The notes under the pieces are model-generated. The model was not told where the DNA came from. It searched no databases and was given only the letters and a program-made list of their open reading frames with translations. A stretch of DNA of 64,000 nt from the NCBI RefSeq assembly GCF_900188145.1, contig NZ_FZOJ01000011.1, positions 1-64,000 of the forward strand, read 5' to 3'. Positions 27,207 to 36,148 of the stretch are shown here, piece by piece; within the stretch, counting starts at the first letter, position 1, and each line of letters opens with the position of its first letter. The translations under genes were made by a program, and so were the position numbers. This DNA comes from Anaerovirgula multivorans (lineage in GTDB: Bacteria; Bacillota; Clostridia; Peptostreptococcales; Natronincolaceae).

Positions 27207-27725
27207 ATGAAAACAATTAAGAATATATTGGATAGGATTGTTGAGTTTTTTTGTATTGGAATCATGGGTATCATGACAATTCTTGTTACATGGCAGGTTT
27301 TTACTAGGTATGTTCTTAATAATCCTAGTACAATAACAGAGCAGTCAGCTCAATATTTATTTGTTTGGTTAGTTTTATATGGGGCCGCATACGTTTTTGG
27401 TAAAAGAGATCATATGTCCATTACCTTCATTAAAGACAAAATGCCCTTTAAAATAAAGACTGCTATGGAAATTATCCAAGAAATTGTCATCGCTTTATTC
27501 GCCTTAGGCGTCATGGTCTATGGAGGCTATATTTCTTCATTAAGACAAATGGCTCAATTAGATGCGGCATTACAGATTCCAATAGGGATAATATACTCAG
27601 CTATTCCAATAAGTGGTGGATTTATTATTTTCTACACAATATATAATATCAAAAGTATTGTGGAGAAGCTAAAACATTCTGATGAGCAAGTAAAAAAGTC
27701 TTCCTCTGAAAGATTTATAGGATGA
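27207..27725 (+). CDS. dctQ: TRAP transporter small permease DctQ
   Basis: About 172 residues with four membrane helices and the DctQ core WQVFTRYVLNNPSTITEQSAQY. I chose the ATG at 27207, preceded by TAGGAG; an upstream ATG at 27156 has no good site. It would pair with DctM, but an unusual 215-base gap with a family A repeat lies between them. The usual dctQ-dctM spacing is close to zero. Confidence 0.9.
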   Translation: MKTIKNILDRIVEFFCIGIMGIMTILVTWQVFTRYVLNNPSTITEQSAQYLFVWLVLYGAAYVFGKRDHMSITFIKDKMPFKIKTAMEIIQEIVIALFALGVMVYGGYISSLRQMAQLDAALQIPIGIIYSAIPISGGFIIFYTIYNIKSIVEKLKHSDEQVKKSSSERFIG

Positions 27726-27726
27726 C

Positions 27727-27850
27727 TCCAGATGAACCAACTAAGTGACTAACACAAAAGTTACAAATCAAACTTGCACTCTGTATAAGCGATTGACACA
27801 AAATCAAAGATTTTGGTCACCTGCTTATGGTTGTCTACTTATCTTGAAGC
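27727..27850 (-). repeat. Dispersed structured repeat, family A copy 3 (partial, reversed)
   Basis: Read on the minus strand it matches the inner modules of copy 2: the AAGTAGACAACC start, the AGCAGGTGACC block, the AAAATC/GATTTT hairpin, GTGTCAATCGCTT, and the second hairpin with GTGTTAGTCACTTAG. The outer constant ends are missing. It sits inside the TRAP operon. Confidence 0.7.
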
Positions 27851-27891
27851 CAATTACAGAAATTATTACTTATCCACAATTAAACAAAGTA

Positions 27892-27917
27892 TATAATTTC
27901 CTATTGGTTATAAAAAA
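27892..27917. repeat. 26-base exact repeat shared with 45177-45202
   Basis: It contains ATTTCCTATTGGTTATAA bounded by TATAA on both sides. The identical 26 bases recur upstream of the hpf terminator at 45177-45202. It lies just before dctM. Confidence 0.7.
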
Positions 27918-27940
27918 TTATTAAGTTAGGGGTAGAAATT

Positions 27941-29248
27941 ATGGATTTAGCCATTCAGGCTGCAATGATTATGTTTATTTCAGTACCTATATTGTTATTA
28001 ATTGGCATTCCAATTAGCATTGGTATAGGCATGTCATCAACATTAGCGATGTTATTAGTTTTGCCATTCGAAGGGGCCATGATTACATCGGCACAACGGG
28101 TTTTTATAGGAACGAATTCCTTTTCACTTCTTGCAATCCCATTTTTCATTTTGGCAGGGAATATTATGAATAACGGTGGTATAGCCATACGCCTTATTAA
28201 CTGTGCTAAATTGATTAGCGGAAGATTACCAGGAGCTTTAGCCCAATCAAATATAGTTGCCAATATGCTGTTCGGAGCTATTAGTGGTTCCGGGGTTGCT
28301 GCAGCAGCGGCAGTAGGAGGAACAATGGCTCCCCTTGAAGAAGCAGAAGGATATAGCAAGGAATTTAGTTCAGCCGTCAACATTGCATCAGCACCAACAG
28401 GGATGCTTATACCGCCTAGTAATACATTAATTGTTTACTCAACCGTTGCCGGAAGCGTATCCATATCCGCTCTTTTTATAGCTGGATACATCCCAGGAAT
28501 ATTGTGGGGGCTTGGTGTCATGATTATCGCAGCCATCATGGCAAAAAAAGAGAACTACATCGCTAAAGAAAGCGTTGCATTTTCCCAAGGTTTAAAAATA
28601 TTTTTAGATGCCGTCCCTAGTCTTTTATTAATTGTTATTGTAATAGGAGGAATCTTAAAGGGTGTCTTTACAGCCACGGAGGGTTCTGCCATTGCGGTAG
28701 TGTATTCTCTTACATTGGCATTTATTTATAAAGAAGTAAAATTGAAGCATTTACCTGATATCTTGTTGAGCTCTGCAAAGATGACTGCCATCGTCATTTT
28801 CATGATTGGTGTTTCTTCCATCATGTCTTGGGTAATGGCCTTTACAAATATTCCTCAGAAGATAGCTTCATTACTACTAAGCTTTACAGACAGTCCAATC
28901 ATCATTCTCATGATTATGAATATATTGATGCTAATTATTGGTACTTTTATGGATCCAACACCCGCTGTTCTTATATTTACACCAATCTTTCTGCCAATTG
29001 CCCAAAGCTTTGGAATGCATCCTGTCCAATTTGGTATCATGATTGTATTTAATCTTTGTATAGGAACCATAACACCACCAGTTGGGCCTATCTTATTTAC
29101 TGGTTGTAAAGTGGGAGGTGTGACTATTGAGCAGGTAATCAGAAGGCTAATCCCTTACTTCACTATAACCGTTCTAATCTTGCTTTTGGTTACATACATT
29201 CCAGCTATATCATTAACATTGCCAAAATTATTAGGGCTAATAAAATAA
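27941..29248 (+). CDS. dctM: TRAP transporter large permease DctM
   Basis: 435 residues, about twelve helices, DctM/SiaM family. Typical segments are SLLAIPFFILAGNIMNNGG, GAISGSGVAAAAAVGG and IGTFMDPTPAVLIFTPIFLP, followed by TPPVGPILFTG. It carries out Na+- or proton-coupled uptake with DctPQ. Last gene of the kdu-TRAP operon, followed by a terminator. Confidence 0.95.
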   Translation: MDLAIQAAMIMFISVPILLLIGIPISIGIGMSSTLAMLLVLPFEGAMITSAQRVFIGTNSFSLLAIPFFILAGNIMNNGGIAIRLINCAKLISGRLPGALAQSNIVANMLFGAISGSGVAAAAAVGGTMAPLEEAEGYSKEFSSAVNIASAPTGMLIPPSNTLIVYSTVAGSVSISALFIAGYIPGILWGLGVMIIAAIMAKKENYIAKESVAFSQGLKIFLDAVPSLLLIVIVIGGILKGVFTATEGSAIAVVYSLTLAFIYKEVKLKHLPDILLSSAKMTAIVIFMIGVSSIMSWVMAFTNIPQKIASLLLSFTDSPIIILMIMNILMLIIGTFMDPTPAVLIFTPIFLPIAQSFGMHPVQFGIMIVFNLCIGTITPPVGPILFTGCKVGGVTIEQVIRRLIPYFTITVLILLLVTYIPAISLTLPKLLGLIK

Positions 29249-29271
29249 TAGAGTATTGTATAAAAAGTAAT

Positions 29272-29302
29272 ACCCCAGTTGTATAACAACTAGGGTTTTT
29301 TT
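29272..29302 (+). terminator. Terminator of the kdu-TRAP operon
   Basis: ACCCCAGTTGT pairs with ACAACTAGGGT around a short loop, with seven Ts at the end. Confidence 0.8.
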
Positions 29303-29332
29303 ATAACAGTACATAATCATAGGCATGCGCCT

Positions 29333-29827
29333 TTATCCTTTTATTTTTCCGTTAATTTTCTGTAAGATCTTTATTTCCTGTTCCAGCGTGAATTTGTATT
29401 TATCAGCTAAATAAGTAATGCCAGCTATCACAAATAAATAGGGTGAAAACCAAATTACCCTTAACCATTCCCTTGACATCATTTCCCCCATAGACATCCC
29501 AATAATATAAGGTATCATTAATCCTATAAAGCTTTCTAATAGTACCGCCAAAATAAAAGTAACAAAGTTCGATATAACTGCTGCTAAAATCGGTATCTTT
29601 ACAATCAAGCAAGTCATAAGTACAAAAGATAAATACTGCATAAAAATATGAATTCCAAAATCATAATTTTTTCTAATATAGTAGCACATCATCCCCTGAA
29701 TGACCCCTGCGATGAACACCCTCTTTTTGTCTGGTCGTATGCCGATTAAAATTAGTCCTAAATAAATCAGAAGCACTGCCTCAGGCATAGCATTCAGGAT
29801 CACAGCTTTTATAGGCATAGTATCCAT
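29333..29827 (-). CDS. Membrane protein of unknown function (164 aa)
   Basis: Five or so hydrophobic helices (residues 10-30, 36-52, 60-78, 82-112, 125-142) and a short charged C-terminal helix (DKYKFTLEQEIKILQKINGK). It resembles in general form the small integral membrane proteins that accompany clostridial Spo0B/AgrC-type kinases, but no kinase is adjacent and I cannot assign a family. It lies convergent with dctM and downstream of the MFS gene. Confidence 0.6.
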   Translation of the reverse strand: MDTMPIKAVILNAMPEAVLLIYLGLILIGIRPDKKRVFIAGVIQGMMCYYIRKNYDFGIHIFMQYLSFVLMTCLIVKIPILAAVISNFVTFILAVLLESFIGLMIPYIIGMSMGEMMSREWLRVIWFSPYLFVIAGITYLADKYKFTLEQEIKILQKINGKIKG

Positions 29828-29910
29828 TACAAATCTCCTCTTCCCTTATTTTTCTAACCCTTACATTAGACGTTCTCTCCCCTGAAAAGTTTCATAAAAT
29901 CCTCTTTTTT

Positions 29911-31206
29911 TTATTTATTTTCTCTATATATATTTTTACAATAGGTTTCCTTCACTAGAAAAATGAACAAAAACCCAATTGTAGAGGCAATAAAGCAATA
30001 CATAAAAGCCTTCTGATATAATACAGTTGTTTCTAATACTTCTTCATAACGATCGAAAATTCCTCCTAGTAAAGGCGGTATCACTGCTGCACCAAAAAAG
30101 CCTCCGATGTTTACAATCGATGTAGAAATCCCTGCAATACCAGGATGATTCACCTCTTTACCACAAGCCCAGCCTAATACAAAGGCAGTGCAGGTAAAAC
30201 CCATGATAAAAAAGAGAGGATAAAGTATAGCAATAGGTGGCTTTCCTCCTCCCGCAAATACTAAAATGCCCCAGGTAAGCACGTAAATTCCTCCAAAGAT
30301 TAGCATAGGCAGCTTTCTTCTTTTAATGGCATCCGAGAGCTTTCCAATAGCTATACTTCCTATGGCCATTCCTAAAACCGCTACAGTTGTATAATTTGGT
30401 GCAGCTTCCCGTGAGAGACCGTAAACATCTGTCAGATAACTGATGCCCCAGACTCCTGTTAAGGAGGCAAATGCTCCAAAAAAGCCGGCAAAAGTGAAAA
30501 AGGGAGGCCAGGTTCTTGGGTTTAGGAGGGCCTTTACAAGACCTTCACCTAAAGGTGGAGCCTTAATCATGCTTTTTTCTCTTCCTTCAATACTTTCTAT
30601 TGTTGGTAGTCCTATTTCACTGGGGGAATTTCTCACAATAAGATAACATAACACAGCTATTACTAAGCTAACCACTCCAATAGCTATAAACGTACTTCTC
30701 CAGGTGAAATATGCCACCATCAAAGCTAAAGGTGTTTGAGCAAAAATTCCTCCTAAATTCCCAACAAAGGAAGTAATCCCTGCCATGGTACCAAATTCTT
30801 TTTCAAAAAACCATTGGGATTGTATTTTTAATATAGCAATAAATACTACAGATACCCCTAGTCCAACTAAAAGTCTTCCTAAAAAGGCAATAGTAATATC
30901 GGGAGCATATCCAAAAACTATTGAGCCTATTCCTGCCAGCAAGGTGCCAATCGTTACTGTTTTCCTAGCCCCTAAGGAATCTGCTAATATTCCTGAAGGA
31001 ATCTGCATGATCATATAAGCATAAAAATAAGTAGATCCTAGATTAGCAAAGGTTGTCCCTGTGATTTGAAAGGATTCCACTAGATCCTCCCTTACAACAC
31101 CTACTGCTAATCTGTGAAAAAAAACGATTGTATAGGCTATCGCCAGAATTCCCCACACTGTCCATCGATAGCTTTTCAACTTCTTTATCTGTTGTGATTG
31201 TTCCAT
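29911..31206 (-). CDS. Major facilitator superfamily transporter
   Basis: About 431 residues and twelve helices. The first-half MFS loop is visible as GILADSLGARKTVTIGT, and helix 1 ends with FFHRLAVGVVREDL, the pattern of the ACS/NarK-like anion symporters. I chose the ATG at 31206, 7 bases after AAAAGGAGGA; the longer frame adds 18 hydrophilic residues without a site. Substrate unknown; organic acid or sugar acid is a fair guess. Confidence 0.85.
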   Translation of the reverse strand: MEQSQQIKKLKSYRWTVWGILAIAYTIVFFHRLAVGVVREDLVESFQITGTTFANLGSTYFYAYMIMQIPSGILADSLGARKTVTIGTLLAGIGSIVFGYAPDITIAFLGRLLVGLGVSVVFIAILKIQSQWFFEKEFGTMAGITSFVGNLGGIFAQTPLALMVAYFTWRSTFIAIGVVSLVIAVLCYLIVRNSPSEIGLPTIESIEGREKSMIKAPPLGEGLVKALLNPRTWPPFFTFAGFFGAFASLTGVWGISYLTDVYGLSREAAPNYTTVAVLGMAIGSIAIGKLSDAIKRRKLPMLIFGGIYVLTWGILVFAGGGKPPIAILYPLFFIMGFTCTAFVLGWACGKEVNHPGIAGISTSIVNIGGFFGAAVIPPLLGGIFDRYEEVLETTVLYQKAFMYCFIASTIGFLFIFLVKETYCKNIYRENK

Positions 31207-31263
31207 AGCTCTCCTCCTTTTCGGGACGACAGGCTCATCTTCCGCCACACATATATTCATTTA

Positions 31264-31299
31264 TAGAAGCTCATATCTATATATAGACATGAGCTTCTA
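31264..31299. repeat. Perfect 11-bp inverted repeat
   Basis: TAGAAGCTCAT and ATGAGCTTCTA flank a 14-base loop upstream of the MFS gene. The right arm continues into the family B repeat. Confidence 0.6.
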
Positions 31300-31390
31300 A
31301 ATTTTAATATACTAAGGGCTACATTTGCAGTCCTTGGCTACGCTTTTCAGACAAGGGCGAAACCGTAGACCGTGTATATTAAAATTTAAT
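31288..31390. repeat. Dispersed palindromic repeat, family B copy 1
   Basis: Bounded by AAATTTTAATATAC and GTATATTAAAATTT inverted ends, with an inner GGCTACG/CGTAGACC pairing. A diverged copy lies at 39284-39387 and starts with the same ATGAGCTTSTARATTTTAAT segment. It fills the gap between the MFS gene and tex. Confidence 0.65.
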
Positions 31391-31405
31391 TATAAATACG
31401 TTTTT

Positions 31406-33583
31406 CTATACTTGTTTCATACTCAGAGAGATCTTTCCTCTTTCTATGTCCAACCCAATAATTTTTACTTCAACCTCATCTCCAACTGAAACAACATCCA
31501 TTGGATTTTTAACAAATTTATTGCTCAATTCAGAAACGTGCACTAATCCATCCTGCTTAACACCGATATCAACAAAAGCACCAAAGTCAACAACATTTCT
31601 TACTGTACCAGTCATAATCATATCTAATTTTAAATCCTCCATTTTTAAAACGTCACTTCTAAAGATAGGTTTTGGCATTTCCTCCCTCGGATCTCTGCCG
31701 GGTTTTTTAATCTCCTGAATGATGTCTTTCAAAGTAGGCAATCCAATCTCTAATTCATCTGCTATTCCCTTCAATGCACTTTCTAAAGAACCTGCTTTCC
31801 TATATTGCAATATACCTTCTTCAACATTTCTAAGCTTTCCCCGTTGAATGTCCTCCTTACTATAACCTAGTTTTTCGATTAACTTCATTGTTATTTCGTA
31901 AGATTCAGGATGCACGCTAGTATTATCTAATGGGTTTTTTCCATTTGAAATCCTTAAAAAACCTGCACATTGTTGATATACCTTATCCCCTAATCGTTTT
32001 ACTTTTTTTAGCTGATTTCTGTTGGTAAACCTACCATTTTCTTCTCTATATTGTACTACATTTTTAGCAACGGTAGAGGAGATTCCTGCTACATATTGTA
32101 ATAAGGAAGGCGTAGCGGTGTTTAAATCCACCCCAACACTATTAACACAGTCTTCCACTACATTCTTTAATGTTTCTCCTAGCTTACCCTGATTTAAATC
32201 GTGTTGATACTGTCCTACACCAATACTCTTTGGATCAATTTTTACTAGCTCTGCTAATGGATCCTGTAATCTACGGCCTATAGAAATGGCTCCTCGAATG
32301 GATACATCTATATCTGGGTACTCTTCTGTTGCTAGCTTGGATGCCGAATACACAGATGCTCCTGCTTCACTAACAATTGTGTAATACACCTTTTTTTCAA
32401 TTTCTTTTATTAGTTCTGCCACAAGCAGCTCCGTCTCTCTTGATGCAGTACCATTACCTATAGGGATGATATCTATATTATATTTATCTATTAATTCCTT
32501 CAATACTTTTTTAGCCTCTTCAACCTTGTTTTGAGGAGCATTAGGATAAATAGTAGTATAATCCAGCAACTTTCCTGTTTCATCCAATATAGCAATCTTA
32601 CATCCAGTTCTGTAGCTTGGATCAATGGCTAAAATCCTAACATCCTTAATAGGTGGAATCAAAAGCAGCGGTTTTGTATTTTTGCCAAAAACCTTGATAG
32701 CTTCCTCTTCAGCCCTTTCTGTTAATAGGTTTCTAACTTCTCTTTCTATAGAAGGAGCTATCAATCGTTTGTATGCATCCTCAATGGCTTCTTGGAGGAA
32801 AGGAAATGTTATAACTTTGCTATTGGATATGATCTGCCCTGTTAAATAGGAGATGATCTCATCATCTGGACTCAATAGCTTTACTTTCAGTTTTTTCTCT
32901 TTTTCTCCTCTATTTACAGCCAATATCCTATGGTTAGCAATCTTACTTACTGATTCATTATAATCGTAATACATCTCATAAACTGTCTTATCTTCAAGAT
33001 CCACTGCTTCACTACTTATTATTCCTTTTCTTAAATTCATGTTTCTAATATTTTCTCTATAATTTGCATTATCGGATATTACTTCAGCGATAATATCCTT
33101 TGCCCCATTGATTGCCTCTTCAATAGTAAATACTTCTAAGTCTTCATTGATAAATGGCTCTGCCAACTGCTCTATCGTTCCCTCTTCAATTTCTTGCTTT
33201 AGGATTAACTCTGCTAATGGCTCAAGCCCCTTTTCTTTTGCGATTGTCGCTCGTGTCCTTCTTTTAGGTCTAAAAGGTCTATATAAATCTTCAATTTTTT
33301 GAAGTACCTTTGCCTTTACTATCTGGTTTTTTAATTCCTCGGTTAACTTGCCCTGCTCTTCAATCAGTCTTATAACCTCTTCTTTTCTTGATTCTAAATT
33401 TCGCAAGTATGTAAGCCTCTCATGAAAATCTCTTAGAACTTCATCACTTAGCGTCCCGGTCATTTCCTTTCTGTATCTAGCAATAAAAGGGATGGTGTTG
33501 CCTTCATCTATTAATGCAATTGTATTTACCACTTGAAATTCCTTTAACTGGAACTCATCCACTAATTGTTTCGTAATATTCAT
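31406..33583 (-). CDS. tex: RNA-binding transcription accessory protein Tex
   Basis: 725 residues, full-length Tex. Domain order: N-terminal helical part (1-200), central YqgF/RNase H-like fold (about 320-450, ILAIDPSYRTGCKIAILDE), helix-hairpin-helix (about 490-560, TATPSLLQYVAGISSTVAKNVV) and a C-terminal S1 domain (about 650-725, GTVRNVVDFGAFVDIGVKQDG). It binds nucleic acid in the cytoplasm and affects transcription and RNA turnover. TGAGGAGG precedes the ATG. Monocistronic by appearance. Confidence 0.96.
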   Translation of the reverse strand: MNITKQLVDEFQLKEFQVVNTIALIDEGNTIPFIARYRKEMTGTLSDEVLRDFHERLTYLRNLESRKEEVIRLIEEQGKLTEELKNQIVKAKVLQKIEDLYRPFRPKRRTRATIAKEKGLEPLAELILKQEIEEGTIEQLAEPFINEDLEVFTIEEAINGAKDIIAEVISDNANYRENIRNMNLRKGIISSEAVDLEDKTVYEMYYDYNESVSKIANHRILAVNRGEKEKKLKVKLLSPDDEIISYLTGQIISNSKVITFPFLQEAIEDAYKRLIAPSIEREVRNLLTERAEEEAIKVFGKNTKPLLLIPPIKDVRILAIDPSYRTGCKIAILDETGKLLDYTTIYPNAPQNKVEEAKKVLKELIDKYNIDIIPIGNGTASRETELLVAELIKEIEKKVYYTIVSEAGASVYSASKLATEEYPDIDVSIRGAISIGRRLQDPLAELVKIDPKSIGVGQYQHDLNQGKLGETLKNVVEDCVNSVGVDLNTATPSLLQYVAGISSTVAKNVVQYREENGRFTNRNQLKKVKRLGDKVYQQCAGFLRISNGKNPLDNTSVHPESYEITMKLIEKLGYSKEDIQRGKLRNVEEGILQYRKAGSLESALKGIADELEIGLPTLKDIIQEIKKPGRDPREEMPKPIFRSDVLKMEDLKLDMIMTGTVRNVVDFGAFVDIGVKQDGLVHVSELSNKFVKNPMDVVSVGDEVEVKIIGLDIERGKISLSMKQV

Positions 33584-33672
33584 TCCCTTGCCTCCTCAGT
33601 TATTAATAAAAATATTATATCATAATCTAATGACCTTTTTTATTAATATCATTTTTTCTCCACGTAGGTTTT

Positions 33673-33716
33673 TTAAAAATCAAAATGCACCGCCTTAATC
33701 TTCTAAGACGGTGCAT
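33673..33716 (-). terminator. Terminator of the fliS paralogue
   Basis: ATGCACCG-CTTA (33685-33697) pairs with TAAG-CGGTGCAT (33704-33716) with one mismatch. On the minus strand ATTTTGATTTTT follows. Confidence 0.75.
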
Positions 33717-33719
33717 ATC

Positions 33720-34193
33720 TTATCCTTTTTTCCATTCCTTTTCGCCGCTGACAACATAGTCATTCAGCTGTCCTTTGCCGTAGGTCATACCGGCTACAAT
33801 TTTAGGTCCTTCAGAAGATTGTACAGCAGCTTGGCTTCCTTCACGTTCTCCTAGTTCCCTCCAACCTTCATAGATAGGAGTAATCACCTTAATCGCTAGC
33901 TGAAGCTTTTCTATATCCTTCTTGTTTTCAGCCTCTGTAATTAACTGATTGAGATATAAATAAACGCTTCTCAAGTTATCTGCCACCTCTGAATCCTCCT
34001 GTAGGGTGGATAGTAGTTCCGCTAATATTTCTCTAGCTTTTTGTGTGGAATTGTTTAGTTTTTTATAAGCGTTGATTCTTAAATAATCAAGGCTGTCCTC
34101 CAAGGTATCGATTAAACCTTCATATAGGATTGCGACTAATTCCGCTGGATTGGCATTGGCAATACGATTGGCTAAGTATTCTTTTTCTATCAA
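33720..34193 (-). CDS. FliS-type flagellar export chaperone (second paralogue)
   Basis: 157 residues, a four-helix bundle of the FliS family (NPAELVAILYEGLIDTLEDSL near residue 14; DNLRSVYLYLNQLITEAENK near 75). FliS caps the C-terminus of unsecreted flagellin. After about 115 it adds a tail unlike ordinary FliS (KIVAGMTYGKGQLNDYVVSG). It lies just downstream of flagellin, separated by a palindromic repeat. A second, standard-length fliS sits beside fliD at 47127. A role specific to this flagellin is likely. Confidence 0.85.
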   Translation of the reverse strand: MIEKEYLANRIANANPAELVAILYEGLIDTLEDSLDYLRINAYKKLNNSTQKAREILAELLSTLQEDSEVADNLRSVYLYLNQLITEAENKKDIEKLQLAIKVITPIYEGWRELGEREGSQAAVQSSEGPKIVAGMTYGKGQLNDYVVSGEKEWKKG

Positions 34194-34260
34194 TTTGTAA
34201 ACCCCCTACTATCTTTGGAATATAATTATGCCGTCTATGATGAATATTGCGTTATAAACT

Positions 34261-34323
34261 GGCGGTCAAAGACCGCCCCTACATGTTGACAACGCTATAT
34301 TGTAGGGGTGGTCTTTGACCGCC
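34261..34323. repeat. GGCGG-type palindromic repeat, 23-bp arms
   Basis: Left arm 34261-34283 and right arm 34301-34323 differ at one position. Weaker pairing extends outward (GCGT and ACGC). Smaller relatives with the same GG-GG-AC / GT-CC-CCCCTRC pattern occur at 51332-51356 and 59899-59920. It lies between flagellin and the fliS paralogue. Confidence 0.75.
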
Positions 34324-34366
34324 CGAATTACGCATTCTTTATTTAAGGTGTTCTATCATTTAATAA

Positions 34367-35980
34367 TTAGCTACCCAACAGCTGCAATACTGACTGTGGT
34401 CTTTGGTTAGCCTGAGCTAGCATTGCTACACCTGATTGAGTTAAGATGTTAAGTTTTGTAAACTCAGACATCTCTAGTGCCATATCAGCATCTTCGATTC
34501 TAGATAAAGCAGCTGTTAGGTTTTCTGCGGTGTTATCTAGGTTAGCAGTTGTGTATTCTAGTCGGTTTTGGATAGCCCCTAAGGAAGATCTTAGACCCGC
34601 TAATTTTACAATAGCATTATCATAAACAGTGATGGCAGCGGTAGCCCTATCCTCTTTAGATACATCTAGTGCATACTCAATAACACCCTCAGAAAGACCA
34701 TCAGTTACATTAGGTGTACCACTTGTAAAAGCGGCTCCCTTTACTCCAGTATTACCATCCGGACTCGCTGAACTTATTCCCAATATCTTGGCACGGATAT
34801 CTCCTATAGAAAGTCTAAAGCCCTGACCCTGATTAGGTCCTACTTGAAGATTAGTAACAAACTCCTTTGGTGTACCTTCTAAGAAGATAGCTTGTCCTGC
34901 AAAGCCCTCCACATCCGCTGTAACAATCAGCCTAGTTGTCTTATTTGCATCTATAGTCATGTTCACGCCATCTATTCCAAGAGCAGCTATTTCCTTAACA
35001 AGATCTTCTAAGTCTTTTTCATCTGTAGCATCTTTCGCTATATTAATTGGCCTATTGGAACCAGTGTACGGTCCAACACGGCTGTCAAAGAATTCGATTT
35101 TTTCCTTACCAATAGTCATGGTAGATCCCGCTTGTGGAATTTCTTTAAATAAGAAACTTCCTGTAGCATTACCAGCATCCTTTTCTGCCTCACCAGTAGT
35201 TCCTAAGTTTACAGTTCCAAATAAATCCGCTGCCAGCGTGCCTGTGATCTCTATCTTACTACCGCCTCCTATAGAAGCACTTCTTATTTCAAGCCTAGCA
35301 TTATCTGTAATAATAGCTTCTCCCAGATCTCCCATAGCATCATTCAAAACTCCTAATATATTCTCTACCGTTGCATTTCCAGGATCACTGAATTTGTTAA
35401 GATTTACCGTTCTCTCTTCTCCATCTATTGTTATCGTAAGGGTTTTGGTGCTTAGATCCGCTATATCGCCAACATATGTATCATCTAACGCCTGATCTCC
35501 TACGATTTCAGCGGGTCCTCCTGTAGACATCCTATGTACAGTAGTATTGGAATTGGGAGCTGTATTCCCCTGCAATAGTTTTCTCGTATTAAAATTCGTA
35601 CCATTGGCGATTCTATTTACCTCCGAGGTCAATTGATTGATTTCATCCTGGATCGCCTGTCTATCTTCATCAGTTACAGCACCATTGGCCGCCTGTACTG
35701 ATAATTCTCTCATTCTCTGGAACATAGAATGGACTTCATTCATAGCCCCCTCTGCTGTTTGTATTAAAGAAATACCGTCTAGAGTATTTTGAGAAGCCTT
35801 TCTTAAGCCCATTACCTGAGCCCTCATCTTTTCTGATATCGCCATTCCAGCTGCATCGTCTGCTGCACGATTTATTTTTTTACCGGAAGAAAGTCTTTCT
35901 AGTACCTTACTGGATTTTCCAGTATTGACATTTAATAACCTATGGGCATTTAGTGCAGGAATATTGTGGTTAATTCTCAT
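34367..35980 (-). CDS. fliC: Flagellin
   Basis: 537 residues, the filament subunit exported by the flagellar type III system. Conserved D0/D1 ends are clear: MRINHNIPALNAHRLLNVN and LSSGKKINRAADDAAGMAIS at the start, and ALSRIEDADMALEMSEFTKL and GVAMLAQANQRPQSVLQLL at the end. A central insert (about 165-400) is the surface-exposed variable region and makes it larger than the 270-residue minimal clostridial flagellin. GGGAGGT precedes the ATG. A sigma-28-like promoter lies about 90 bases upstream. Confidence 0.97.
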   Translation of the reverse strand: MRINHNIPALNAHRLLNVNTGKSSKVLERLSSGKKINRAADDAAGMAISEKMRAQVMGLRKASQNTLDGISLIQTAEGAMNEVHSMFQRMRELSVQAANGAVTDEDRQAIQDEINQLTSEVNRIANGTNFNTRKLLQGNTAPNSNTTVHRMSTGGPAEIVGDQALDDTYVGDIADLSTKTLTITIDGEERTVNLNKFSDPGNATVENILGVLNDAMGDLGEAIITDNARLEIRSASIGGGSKIEITGTLAADLFGTVNLGTTGEAEKDAGNATGSFLFKEIPQAGSTMTIGKEKIEFFDSRVGPYTGSNRPINIAKDATDEKDLEDLVKEIAALGIDGVNMTIDANKTTRLIVTADVEGFAGQAIFLEGTPKEFVTNLQVGPNQGQGFRLSIGDIRAKILGISSASPDGNTGVKGAAFTSGTPNVTDGLSEGVIEYALDVSKEDRATAAITVYDNAIVKLAGLRSSLGAIQNRLEYTTANLDNTAENLTAALSRIEDADMALEMSEFTKLNILTQSGVAMLAQANQRPQSVLQLLGS

Positions 35981-36067
35981 TTTTTTACCTCCCTTTTTGT
36001 CCTTGAAGATTTCTTTAGATTTATTAATATATTTCTATAACATTCATTTATAAAAATCTATATTATA

Positions 36068-36096
36068 TTTATCGACTGGCTACTTCTTTTTCTTTA
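36068..36096 (-). promoter_or_regulatory. Possible sigma-28 promoter of flagellin
   Basis: On the minus strand TAAA (36093-36096) and TCGATAAA (36068-36075) are 17 bases apart, near the TAAA-N15-CCGATAA flagellar consensus but with a longer spacer and a mismatch. Confidence 0.35.
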
Positions 36097-36148
36097 GTAA
36101 TTCTACTTAATTCCCCTAGTACTTTTGTCCGATTTTCATAAAGTCCCT

